From assembly GCA_902806565.1 (NCBI GenBank), contig CADCXA010000025.1, forward strand, positions 1,178,001 through 1,242,000: DNA of 64,000 bases, read 5' to 3'. Numbering within the stretch: the stretch's first letter is position 1; every line of letters starts with the position of its first letter. Origin of the DNA: Hypoxylon rubiginosum. Its lineage: Eukaryota > Ascomycota > Sordariomycetes > Xylariales > Hypoxylaceae. The position numbers and the translations under genes are program-made. Positions 54,462 through 64,000 of this stretch are shown in pieces. Under the pieces are notes generated by a model. That model searched no databases. It had not been told where the DNA came from and worked only from the letters and a program-made list of their open reading frames with translations.

Positions 54462-57093
54462 TCATGGATCCAGCGGGTACCTCGCCGTGAACTTATAAGT
54501 CTTGAGCCCGTCAACCACGCCGGTAGCCAGGGTCTCCATGTCAGCCGAGGCGTACATGCCGTCGGCCCGGGGGTCGAGCCCGGCGGCGACGAGCGCGTCG
54601 CTCGGCGCCGCGCCCCCGTAGTACGCGACCGGCTTGCCGAACAGGAACGCGCTCGACGCGACCTGCAGCGGCCGCAGCGGCGGGTACAGCGGGCTGAGGC
54701 CGCCGGTCGCCGATAGCGAGAAGAGGCCTGCCGCATCGGCTCCCGATGTTACGACTACGGCGTCGAAGTCGGTCGCGTCCGCCGCCGAGTACGTCTTGTC
54801 GACGCCCGCCGCCAGGCTCTCGGCCACGACCGTCGGGACCAGGCCCTCGGCCGTCAACCGCTCCTTCAGCGCGGCCGCCTGGCTCATAGCGCTAGTGCCG
54901 TTACCGTTCTTCGTCGTAGCCAGGATGCCAACAGTAAGGGTGGCGACGGTGGGCAGGGTCTCGTTGGTGATGCTAATACCGGCGGTGGTATTATCGTGGT
55001 AGTACGTCGCGTCCGGGGCCGGGGCCTCGAGGCCGAGGGCGGTCGCGACGCGCGCGGCGACGTCGTTGCTGACGCGGTTGAGCTGCGTCAGCACGTTCTG
55101 CTTGACCGCCGCCGACTGCAGGTGGCTGGTCTCGAAGCGGATCGCGTTGATGAGGAACTGCTGCTCGGCGGGCGTGAGCGAGTTGTAGAAGAGCCGGACC
55201 TGCGACCAGTGGTCGTCGAACGACGGCGGCAGGCCGCGCACGAGCCGGCCGCTGGTGCCGCGCGACGGCGCGTTGAAGTAGCCCCGCCCCGTGTTCTGGG
55301 TCGCCTGCTGCGGGTAGCCGCCGTTGAGCGTGTTGGGAGAGTCTTGAAGCCGAATTAGCCAAGGTCGCAAATGACGAGGACGTGTCGATTCGAATTTTGG
55401 GATCATAGCGACAGAGTGATGGAACTTACAGTGAATGACGTTCTTGTGAACTAGGTTCTGGGCTGCACCATCGCGGTTGTTGTTGTGGATGGGGACAACT
55501 GGACGGTTGATGGGAATTTGCTCAAAGTTAGGACCGCCGTGGCGGTTCAACTGCGTGTCAAGGTAAGAGAAGATACGACCTTGCAGTAACGGGTCCTCGG
55601 TGAAGTCAACACCTCGCACAATATGTGCGGGTTGGAACTATGGCTACGTCAGCATCTTGGCTTAGGCAGGTAAGAGAAGATCATTGCGAGGACATACCAT
55701 GACTTGCTCCGTCTCCGCAAAGTAGTTAGTAGGGTTCGTGTGCAATTTCATGACACCAAGCTTCTGAAGAGGCGCTAGCTCCTCAGGAAGGATCTTGGTA
55801 GGATCTAGTAGGTCGAAACCGAAGGCAAGTGCCTTGTCTTCATCAACAATCTGGACGGCAAGCTCCCATTCAGGGCCATTGCCGGACGCGATGGCATCGA
55901 ATAGGTCTTGACGGTGAGCATCCGCATTCTTGCCGGCGAGGATCTGGGCCTCCTCCCAATACAAGCTAGCCCTTCCCTGCTTCGTCTTCCAGTGCCATTT
56001 CACCAGCTTGGATGCGCCGTCGTCAGTGACAAGGCGGTATGTGTGTACGCCAAAGCCATCCTGTAAGGGAGGTTAATATCAAAGACCAATAGTAGTGGTA
56101 CATTCTAGGCTGACCATATGTCTGAAGCTTCGGGGGATACCAAAGCCTGCCATAGCCCAGAAAAGGGTATGAAGTGCGCTCGGCTGCGAAGAAAAGAAAT
56201 CCCAAGCCGAGTCATGAGCAGTAGCGGCTTGGGGGATCTCATTGTCCGGTCTCGGTTTGACCGCGTGGATCAGATCCGGGAACCTGATAGCATCTTGGAT
56301 GAAAAAGACTGGAATATTGTTTCCCACGATATCTTAGAATAGTTAGTACAAGTAGTGGCCAGGCTAGTAGTCAATAATGCATACCAAAATTGCCTTCATC
56401 AGTATAGCTGGATCTCAAATTAGTACGCCTCATGAGACAGGAAAGGTGGGTAAGCTCACAATCTGGTCGCGAAGCCGTGCACATCTCGCGCCGTATCAGC
56501 ACTTCCACGCGACCCGGCCACGGTAGAGAATCGCACGAATACAGGAGTCTCCTTTCCAGCACTGTTTAGGAACGAGGCAGCCGTGATGTTACTCCAGTCG
56601 CCATAGCTCGTGAATGTGCCGTGAGCTCCAGCACCTCTTGCGTGGACTTTTATGTGGTTAGTATTAAGTTATAGATGTCTCAATATGATTAAAAAGAAAA
56701 AGAAAAAGAAATACCTGCTCGTTCAGGAACCTATGAACGTATTAGTACATGTATGTGGCTTATGTAAGTTGAATCATTAAATCTGGGCGGTGGCGATGCG
56801 AGTCCCCGACTTACACGTTCATGATCGAAGTGGGTGATCTTTTGGCGGAAGATGAAATCTTCGAGTAACGTAGGTCCCCTGTCGCCGGCTCTCAGACTGT
56901 CTTGCTCTTGGATCTGTCCACCGACATCATCAGTGAAAAAGCCAGTGCTGTCATCGATCATGGCACTGGTGACAGGGCCGTCGATGGGACCATCCTGCCT
57001 AGCTCGAAGAGCACTTGGATCGGCAAAAGGGCAACCAGCAGAGGCGAGTCTTAGAAGCCCTAGAAGGGCAGCGGATGTGCGAACGCGACCCAT
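54462..57093 (-). CDS. Large-subunit secreted catalase
   Basis: Eight minus-strand exons: 57093-56815, 56730-56715, 56646-56460, 56407-56385, 56332-56115, 56060-55698, 55637-55430 and 55342-54462, about 724 residues. All junctions keep phase; exons 2 and 4 are 16 and 23 nt. Residues 1-19 ([20 protein letters not shown]) form a signal peptide. [14 protein letters not shown] gives the distal haem His (about 100), [15 protein letters not shown] the Asn, and [19 protein letters not shown] the proximal Tyr (about 387) and Arg. From about 570 comes the flavodoxin/DJ-1-like C-terminal domain of clade-2 catalases ([15 protein letters not shown]...[14 protein letters not shown]). It removes hydrogen peroxide outside the cell or in the wall, as catB/cat-1-type enzymes do. 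Exon 5 uses an unusual GTCAGC donor. Confidence 0.95.
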
Positions 57094-60000
57094 GTTGGCT
57101 TATTCTGCTATCCCGGTTCCCTTTACGGGTTATGTTGCAGAAGGAAACTTGGGGAGGAGGACAAAGAGTCTGATATAGGAACACAAGAATACACGGGACG
57201 CGTAACCGAGGGAGGGTCTCATGCGGTGTTTATAAAGAAAATGGCAATCATAGGATGGACTTACATAAATCTAGCGTCAACGCTTTGTCTGAGGCTCTAA
57301 TGCAGCAGGGCAAACCGGCAGAAGACGTCCTCAGTAATCATGGGGCCTTGGGCTTTGGGGTCTTACAAACCATTCCAGGTGACTTTTATTAGGCCATTTT
57401 CCTTGCCTTTATTCTGTAGCTCAGGCTACTTTTACTTTACACATGCAGGCCAAGGGTATCTCCACAAAACGGAGCCGATAATCGAGGGAAGCCGCCAGTA
57501 AGGTGGAGGATAATGGTAAGTTGAAGCTCGGATATAGTAAATCTGCCCGGGGCCCCTTGCCCTCGATGGATGTGATGAGGGCACTGTACTGTATCTATCG
57601 ACAGGAGCACATACGTAGTACTGTGTCTCTTTAGATACCTACTTAGATACTTACCTGGGTAGGTATGTAGATAGATATCAAGGATGGGAAACAACGGCTC
57701 GACGCTACATGAAATCGGGGGGTAGGTCAGAGTCAAACGGTACCATCCGGCCGGAAACTACACACTACCAAGCGCTTGTAAAGAGGGTCTAAAGTATGTT
57801 GGTGATGATATCTCGTGCATGACAAGGTGCACATGTGGGCACGGTAGAAAGACCTAGCCACTTGGCGTTGATGTGATATCTCCCCGGACGGGCTCTATTC
57901 TGTAGGACAGAGTTTGGCGCCACGTCTTGTCATCGTATGTGCGAAGTGAGCAAGCACCTCTGGTAGTCTCACGATGGTTCATCATAAGAATAGGACGCCT
58001 CCGAAGAACTATGACGTGGGTTGCTGAGTGGTTTCCAAACCGGAATAAAAAGAGCGCAGCAAAGCTTGCATAGTCCCATATTCTCATATTCTCGTACCAA
58101 CCTTTGATCGTTCGATATAACAGAGATCAGCAATAAAAGATATCATGAACACAGGTCATAAGTCTGAGCTGGCCTAAGCTGGTCTAACCTCGCCCTAGGA
58201 AGTACTTTGGAGGAGGTTACTGTCTGTTCATTTTGTTTTGACCTATGCCCATGGCGTTTTCCAGAAGGGAATCGAACCACCTGCCCCTTTGGAAGACCCG
58301 AGAGTAATAATATCAAGGTATTAAGTTCTCTGTTCTGCGAGCCTAATGATTGCTGTCAGGTACGATAGTTCTTGCATGTCGTGATCCGGGTGTGTGGGGG
58401 GTCTTGGGTTATTGGAGACGCATGCAAAGCCGCATCCAACAAATGCCTGCACGGCTAAAAAAAGAAAATGTAACATGAGGACAAGCGATCATTTCTTGGC
58501 CGAGGTTGACCGAAGCCAACCAACGGGTGTGATTAGCTTTGAAAGAGAGCTGCCCAGACGAGCAAGGAAACAATCTCAAGGGTACCTACCTATAAGACTA
58601 CGTACCTAGGTAGGTAATCAGGCGAGTCAGGTTATGGTAATGTAAGGAGGGCAACATCCTTGCGTTACATCGGTATATCGGTATCCACACGGAGCGGGTA
58701 GGGAGCGGGTCTCCAGTAGTTTACCTACCTATTTACCTACATAGTAAAAAAAAAGAGACAGACCAAACAAATCCAGAACTTTGATCCGAACGGGGTTCAA
58801 TCTTTCGAGGAACAATTGATCTAAGTTATCCATACCGTACTGGCACTGGCACGGTCGGGGGTCGGTTGCATTAGCTTCGCGGTCGTAAACTGCATGAGCA
58901 GCCCTGCGTATCACAATCTAGCGGGATTGCGATTGGGTTGCCATTTGCGCCCTTGGTAGGGATGACGGTATCATGGAATAGGGGAATAGGGAAATAGGGG
59001 AGCGGAGGGGAAGATGCAAAAAGATTTCGACAAAGCTCCCTCGCCCCATCCCCCCCTAGCCCCCCTAGGCCCCCCTTCGGCTCCTTGAAGATTAAGCTCC
59101 TTGTCGTTGCGACGACGGACAATATCCCTGTAGAAAATAGAGAAAATCCGGCACTTGCATGAAATTGAATGCCATGGATGGATACTTGAACGGGTCTTGG
59201 ACGGGTCTTGGACGGGTAGCGATGGCAAGCTAAGCAGACCAATGCCGCCATGGAAACTCCGGACGGGCCACGCTATCCGATCCGCCTTTTGAAGTAATGA
59301 TTCCCACGTGTTTCCTTCACGTTCTTCGACTTAGCGATGACCATTGGGGAATACTGGCGGGCGAGGCGGGTCAAAGCCAACCGAGAGTGGCAAGTAATAT
59401 TGAGCCTGAGGTCTTAATTAATCAAACATAGTGAAAGGGACCGGCCCTAATAGTGTGTCCTGGCAAGTTTGTATGACGCAAAGGGAGAACCCATCCCAAG
59501 TCTTGGTCTTAAGCCTTGGCGGTTTCCGGTGGGTTGACATCGCGGATATCGAATGTCGACCAAAGGCCGAGGGTCTTGACGGTGGTACAGAAGTCGGTAT
59601 ACTTGGGCAAACTCGGCGTACTCATCACTTACCTGCCAGCCCTGTTACTGGCCCTGTTACTGTAGATATCCAGTACCTAACAGAACGCGTAATGCTTGCT
59701 TCTAGTCTGCAGCATGTTAGTGAGCGCCAGAGCTGGCTCGCATCCCTAGTCTCTTTCAAGACTTGGACACAAACGTGACTCGAAATCCCGAGAGCTCCCT
59801 AAGCCGATAATGATCTAAGATTCTAAGACCCCGCTGTCGTTAGAACTTGGGCGTACGATAGCGTACTTGGCGGGTTCCATTACTTGATTTCTAACATGAA
59901 GAGAGTGTGTGACCCGATTCGTGTCAATGATGTTGCGGCGGTGAGGATTAAAGCCTTGCGAATTGGAACTACCTAGGTAAACAGAAATGTGACATATGGA

Positions 60001-61788
60001 AAATGATGTGTATTTGGAATCGTCCAATTTCTTATTTCTTATCGTGGTAAGTCTGCGGGTCTCGGCGGGAAAAGCCTATTATAGCGCACGGACCACTTGC
60101 GTCTTACGGTATTACGGTCTTACGGGTCTTACGATGTCCACTGTTATCGGCCGCTCGTTCCGCTGACAACGATTGTCTACAGTATTAAAATCTTGTCTTC
60201 TTTGCTGCTTTTGCTGCTGTCCTACGGCGCAGCTCCACCTGAAATCATCACCGACAGTTCCGATTCTTGTACGGGCGTGCCTCTAGTTTATATCACACCG
60301 AGGATATTATTTAACACTACGACTAGGTCCGCGACTTGATTCCCATGCCGGTAGGGCCTTTTGTCGGGTCAGCAACTTATCGCGGCCCGCGACTAATCAC
60401 GGTCGACGACCTAACTACACCTAGAGGATGAGCACCCTCAAGGGACCCAAGATAAAGACATGAATTTAAACCTGCACCACGCAAGGACATTTTTCAAAGG
60501 AGCTGGCCCTGCTAGGATCGAACCGATTACGATGTAATTGATGTTTTTTGAAGGGCAGTAGTCCTAGCATCATCATTAAGAACTATCATCCTGATCCATC
60601 AAACGTAACATGGATTTCGACGGGTCCTATCTAAAGAGACCAAAGAAGTAGAATATCATATGTCATCATCTAAAAGTTTAGGTGGTCTACTAACCTGACC
60701 TATTTCGAAATGTAGTCAATATTTCTGGATTGTGGCCGGGGCGGTGTCTGATATATTCGGCAGACGTTGCTTTGTTGCCGGTAAATCCTCAGCCCCCAAC
60801 CGGCTCCGTTTCCTGCCGGTAGTGGTGTGCTTTCAACGTCAATTTGGATGAGCATTACAAGCCTATGAGACTCGTATGCGGGCCTCCATACCAAGTTGGC
60901 GCCAAGATCTACATCATACATCTAATTGGGGCAGTCTGGATTACAAAGTATTCAGCTCTCTGGTCTTAATTAACCCCGGCTTCCAATGTACAGCTTCTAC
61001 TTTCCATTCTGGTCCTCACAGCCTCATCAAACGGCACCGTTGACCGCAGAGTATCTGTGTTGTTGGTCTGAAGTCATAGGTATCCTATCAGGAGAATATC
61101 TTTAGTCACACTTAGATGTACAAAAGGAGATTATCCTCGAAATCCCGCGTTCTGTCTCCCCGGTTCCGGTCAGTGAACCCACTTAATACGACGCTGCCGC
61201 ATAATACCACGCTTCATTATCCGGAAAGGCTTCGGCGGTTGCTGCAATATCCCTTAGAAGGGCGAAGGTTTCTACCAAGCTTTATTTCATTAAACATATT
61301 GCTTTGATGAATCCGCTGCCATGGTCTAGGTACTCGAGTCGTTTATTAGCTGTCATAACACAAAGCTATTCGAATATGGTTCAAGGGATAGGCAGTGTCT
61401 TCACGGCCAATATTATTGAACCTGGTGGTTTAACCTCCTATTAGATCATCCATTCCCTACCTAAGGTAGCCGAACTAACAAACGCATTTGCTACCAATTA
61501 GCGAGGGTGTTCTAGTTTAGCCAGGTTCTCACAGGCATCGCGTCTTTGCACGCTTGCTGGTGGATATCGTCATTTTGGCTTTTGCGTTCCATCCCACGGA
61601 TGCACTCGAAATAAGACATATGCAAGCAATTACAGTAGCCTCTCGCACCAAACTCGTGGGTTTATCGGTGCTTCTAAGAGGCTAGACTTTACAAGGCTAC
61701 TGCTCATTGGAGCCGGTGAACCGGGCCGCTACATTACTGCCGGGCTTATAGTGTCTTGGTGGCAGAATTCCAAATACCACGACCCATC

Positions 61789-61811
61789 CAGAGTTTTAAT
61801 ATAAAACTCTG
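61789..61811. repeat. Perfect 10-bp inverted repeat
   Basis: CAGAGTTTTA and TAAAACTCTG separated by ATA. It is a perfect stem within non-coding DNA. Function unknown. Confidence 0.7.
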
Positions 61812-63429
61812 AAACCCTTCCCGACGACGTCAATCATTAAACGGACCGAGCCGGTTTCACACGAACTTCGATCCTGCAACGTAATCTCTCTTAACTCTTC
61901 GCTGCCGCCCCTCTGACAAGATGCTTAGAAATCTGAGGGCCGTGATGACAATTGTTATCTATAGGAATGCTTCTGGCGGATACGAAAAGTTGAAATTTCC
62001 CTCTCTCGAGGCGAGGTCGATTTGAGAAAGCTTAGGCATGGGATAATTGGGAAAAATGTCGTCACTATCAGCTGTCAGATTCCGGTGGACTGGCCGAAAT
62101 CGGTTTACCCAATGCGGGACGAAGAACTGCGAAATCAAATTGCGGTCGAGGATCTTCCCAAGGCAAACTGCCATGATACTATGTTTAAGGGGCTCTACGC
62201 TAGTCCGTCCTCAGTTCCTCCGCGGCGTCCTTGATGCCTACCTAGGCATGACGCAGGCATGAGTTGGCTTTGGTTTTCTGTCCATCGCTGTGTCTCAACG
62301 AGAGAGAGACTGTTTGCCCCCGTCGGTGCGGATAGTTCCCGCAACTCACTATTCCCGCTAGGTTTCCTACGTCTGGGGCATTGCCGTCGTTCCTAAAAAC
62401 CAGGTGGATCATCTGCTTGCCAAGCCCGGGATACTCGGCCGCTAACTATCCTTGAGCACAAAGCCGTGAATCGAGGACATCCTTGTGGCACTAAGGCTCA
62501 AATGCCTTTTGCCCTACGTCGGTCCGATCGAGGTAGGAAATACTTGCCTCTATGATCAAGGATATCGCACTGATCTTCTTGTTCTACTCGAGATATCGGC
62601 AGAGAAGAACGGGACCGCGAGTGCCTGTGTGGCATTGGGCCTAGCAACGCACTTGCGGCAAGACGCGTTCTAACCAACTAACCAATTCTTAGGCTACCTA
62701 CTTGGATAGCTCATTTTGGCTAGAGATACTTTTGAGGCATGTTATCTTTGCTATCGACCCCCCTATGCGAATTTTCAGCCTCGTCTCTCAACCGTGCTCG
62801 ACGCTTTTCAGTGAGGGAGAAAAGGGGTTGACAAATACTGAGTCACTATACCAACACTCTGATCTATAGCATGTCGTTGTACCTGACTTTATATAAACCT
62901 AAGAAGTCGACATGTACCTACCGCATAAGTCCATCTCTTAGAGGTATTGTACCGCTCGCCTTGATACCAACATCAGAACATATCGTCGAGGCCTCAAACT
63001 AAGGGACTCTAGTTGGGCTTCTACGCTCTCCGGCGTATTTATTCTTATCTACCATATATCATACTAGCCATCAAGCTCACTACATGTCATCGTAATATAA
63101 TACCAGTTCACGCTCATCAGTTTCCTCTATACGTCCTATCGTGGTAGCTCAACTCATCTGGTGATATGTAGACATGAAGATAATAATATTTATATCTTAA
63201 CCGTCTAATAGAAAGGTTATTCACTACCTATTCGATGGAACTGCCCTATACTAACCTCCATTCTTCTTCTATACATCCTCCTCCCTGTCAGAATCTCCCA
63301 CGACTAATATCATAAATATACCTGCAATTTAAAATGGCGGTGCGTTCGCTGATTCATCTTCCTATTAAAATATAAAATAATTTTACCCGTAACCATCAAG
63401 TAGTTGTAGACCAAGGGTCTCACGAGGCT

Positions 63430-63515
63430 ACCCACTGCTGGATTCGAACCAACTGGTTTTCTTCATATGTACAAGAAAACCCATCCAGGTGTAAAGCCAC
63501 TACACCAAGTGGGAT
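63430..63515 (-). tRNA. tRNA-like sequence with A and B boxes; possible pseudogene
   Basis: On the minus strand TCCCACT...AGTGGGT gives a six-pair acceptor stem with a T-T mismatch at the end. TGGTGTAGTGG is a perfect A box with a GTGT/ACAC D stem, and GTTGG-TTCGAAT-CCAGC is a good T arm with B box. The middle does not fold as a normal anticodon arm: TTTTCTT pairs with AAGAAAA, but the spacing leaves no variable loop. An intron-bearing tRNA that I cannot place, a tRNA pseudogene, or the head of a tRNA-derived SINE are all possible. Confidence 0.4.
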
Positions 63516-63687
63516 TGACGTAACACTTTGGAATCTGTTGATGTATGCTGAACAGGTGGTATTGTCCTAGGTATATATAGTCAGATTAGTTTAATAACCA
63601 CCACGATGTATCTCATAGCTCCGTTGTCCAATAGTTCAACACCAGAGTAGATACCTAGTCTTTAAGCCTACCTACCGAACTAACATC

Positions 63688-64000
63688 TCATGAGCCTATC
63701 ACGAGGCCGACCAGATCCTCCGGCTCGTCGAAGAAATCCAAAACCACGATGCCCAAACGGCTCCCCTGCATATCCCGCAGCACCGCGGCTAGCTGCTGGT
63801 TCACGCCGCCGTCCGGCGTCGCCTCGGTCCCGTTCCCGAGCGCCATGGTCTCGGGGAACACGGGCGGGTTGTTTGTATTATGCTCGCCCGACGCGAACGT
63901 GATGAACAGGCTGTCTTCTTCTTCTTCCTCCTCCTCCTCTCCGTCCGCGTCGTTCGTGGTAATGTTAACCGCCGCCGCCGCCGCCTTCTCCAAGTGCATC
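63688..64000 (-). CDS. Partial gene, C-terminal end; possible PLC-like phosphodiesterase
   Basis: A minus-strand open frame enters from beyond the right edge and stops at 63688. The visible part is about 104 residues: an Ala run, an eight-Glu run, FITFASGEHNTNNP, and LAAVLRDMQGSRLGIVVLDF followed by FDEPEDLVGLVIGS. The closing LGIVVLDFFDEPEDLV segment recalls the end of fungal PLC-like (PI-PLC X) phosphodiesterases, but that is a weak, memory-based match. The acidic low-complexity run is unusual for a secreted enzyme. The start and most of the protein lie outside the window. Confidence 0.45.
   Translation of the reverse strand, partial: MHLEKAAAAAVNITTNDADGEEEEEEEEDSLFITFASGEHNTNNPPVFPETMALGNGTEATPDGGVNQQLAAVLRDMQGSRLGIVVLDFFDEPEDLVGLVIGS

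Larger units (their letters stand above)
57094..63687. other. Gene-poor stretch, 6.6 kb
   Basis: I found no protein gene that can be supported on either strand; the open frames are short and without bias. It holds frequent ACCTAGGTAGGTA-type words (57.6, 58.6, 58.7, 63.66 kb), tandem GTCTTGGACGG copies near 59190, three tRNA-like B boxes on the minus strand (58268, 60515, 63440) and a perfect inverted repeat at 61789-61811. It may include a promoter for the catalase at its left end. Non-coding RNAs cannot be excluded. Confidence 0.6.

Noticed and set aside
58261..58370. tRNA gene suggested by GGAATCGAACC
   Set aside because: The T stem has mismatches and no D arm or acceptor partner is found at the right distance; treated only as a B-box-like relic.
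60480..60600. tRNA gene suggested by GCTAGGATCGAACC
   Set aside because: The T stem pairs poorly and the 5' half with a D arm is missing.

Overview
The window is nuclear DNA from a filamentous ascomycete (Pezizomycotina, most likely Sordariomycetes; a Xylariales-type genome is possible but I cannot fix the order). The evidence is 48-131 nt spliceosomal introns with GT...AG ends and CTRAC branch sites, one gene per transcription unit, fungal-only architectures (large secreted catalase with a C-terminal GATase-like domain, CAP10/GT90 glycosyltransferase, fungal TRK potassium transporter with a long cytoplasmic loop, SRP21) and AT-richer intergenic DNA carrying a dispersed ACCTAGGTA-type motif. 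Gene models below were built by reading splice sites and checking that the phase is kept across each junction.

Layout. 1-7.1 kb is an accessory-looking edge: a tRNA-Val(CAC), an MCT-type MFS transporter, a decayed O-methyltransferase pseudogene and a small APH-like kinase, perhaps the remains of a metabolite locus. 7.9-22.3 kb is housekeeping: a DUF4112 protein, ribonucleotide reductase small subunit with a dense run of MCB (ACGCGT) boxes reaching into its introns, SRP21, a 221-bp MITE, the COMPASS subunit Swd2, a GT90 glycosyltransferase, the divergent ribosomal-protein pair uS8/eS12, and a Pin4-type parvulin. 22.8-24.2 kb holds a protein with an SRA-YDG-like (modified-cytosine reader) domain, the least understood gene here. 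25.2-51.4 kb continues with PUS7 pseudouridine synthase, the TFIIH helicase Ssl2/XPB, TRK, mitoribosomal bL19m with a divergent second mitochondrial-type gene, mitochondrial cysteine synthase, a RING + three ZZ-like + SH3 protein, mitochondrial enoyl-CoA hydratase, Rer1 and Paf1. After 3.1 kb without a gene comes a large secreted catalase (54.5-57.1 kb, eight exons including 16- and 23-nt microexons). 57.1-63.7 kb is gene-free with tRNA-like fragments and short inverted repeats, and a partial gene leaves the right edge.

Together the genes cover gene expression (Ssl2, Paf1, Swd2, PUS7, ribosomal proteins), secretion (SRP21, Rer1, GT90), mitochondrial function (bL19m, cysteine synthase, enoyl-CoA hydratase) and oxidative defence (catalase). 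No prokaryotic-type defence system, CRISPR array or intact biosynthetic cluster is present. The items most worth following are the SRA-like gene, the MCB array inside RNR2 introns, the MITE, and the broken methyltransferase beside a transporter and a kinase.
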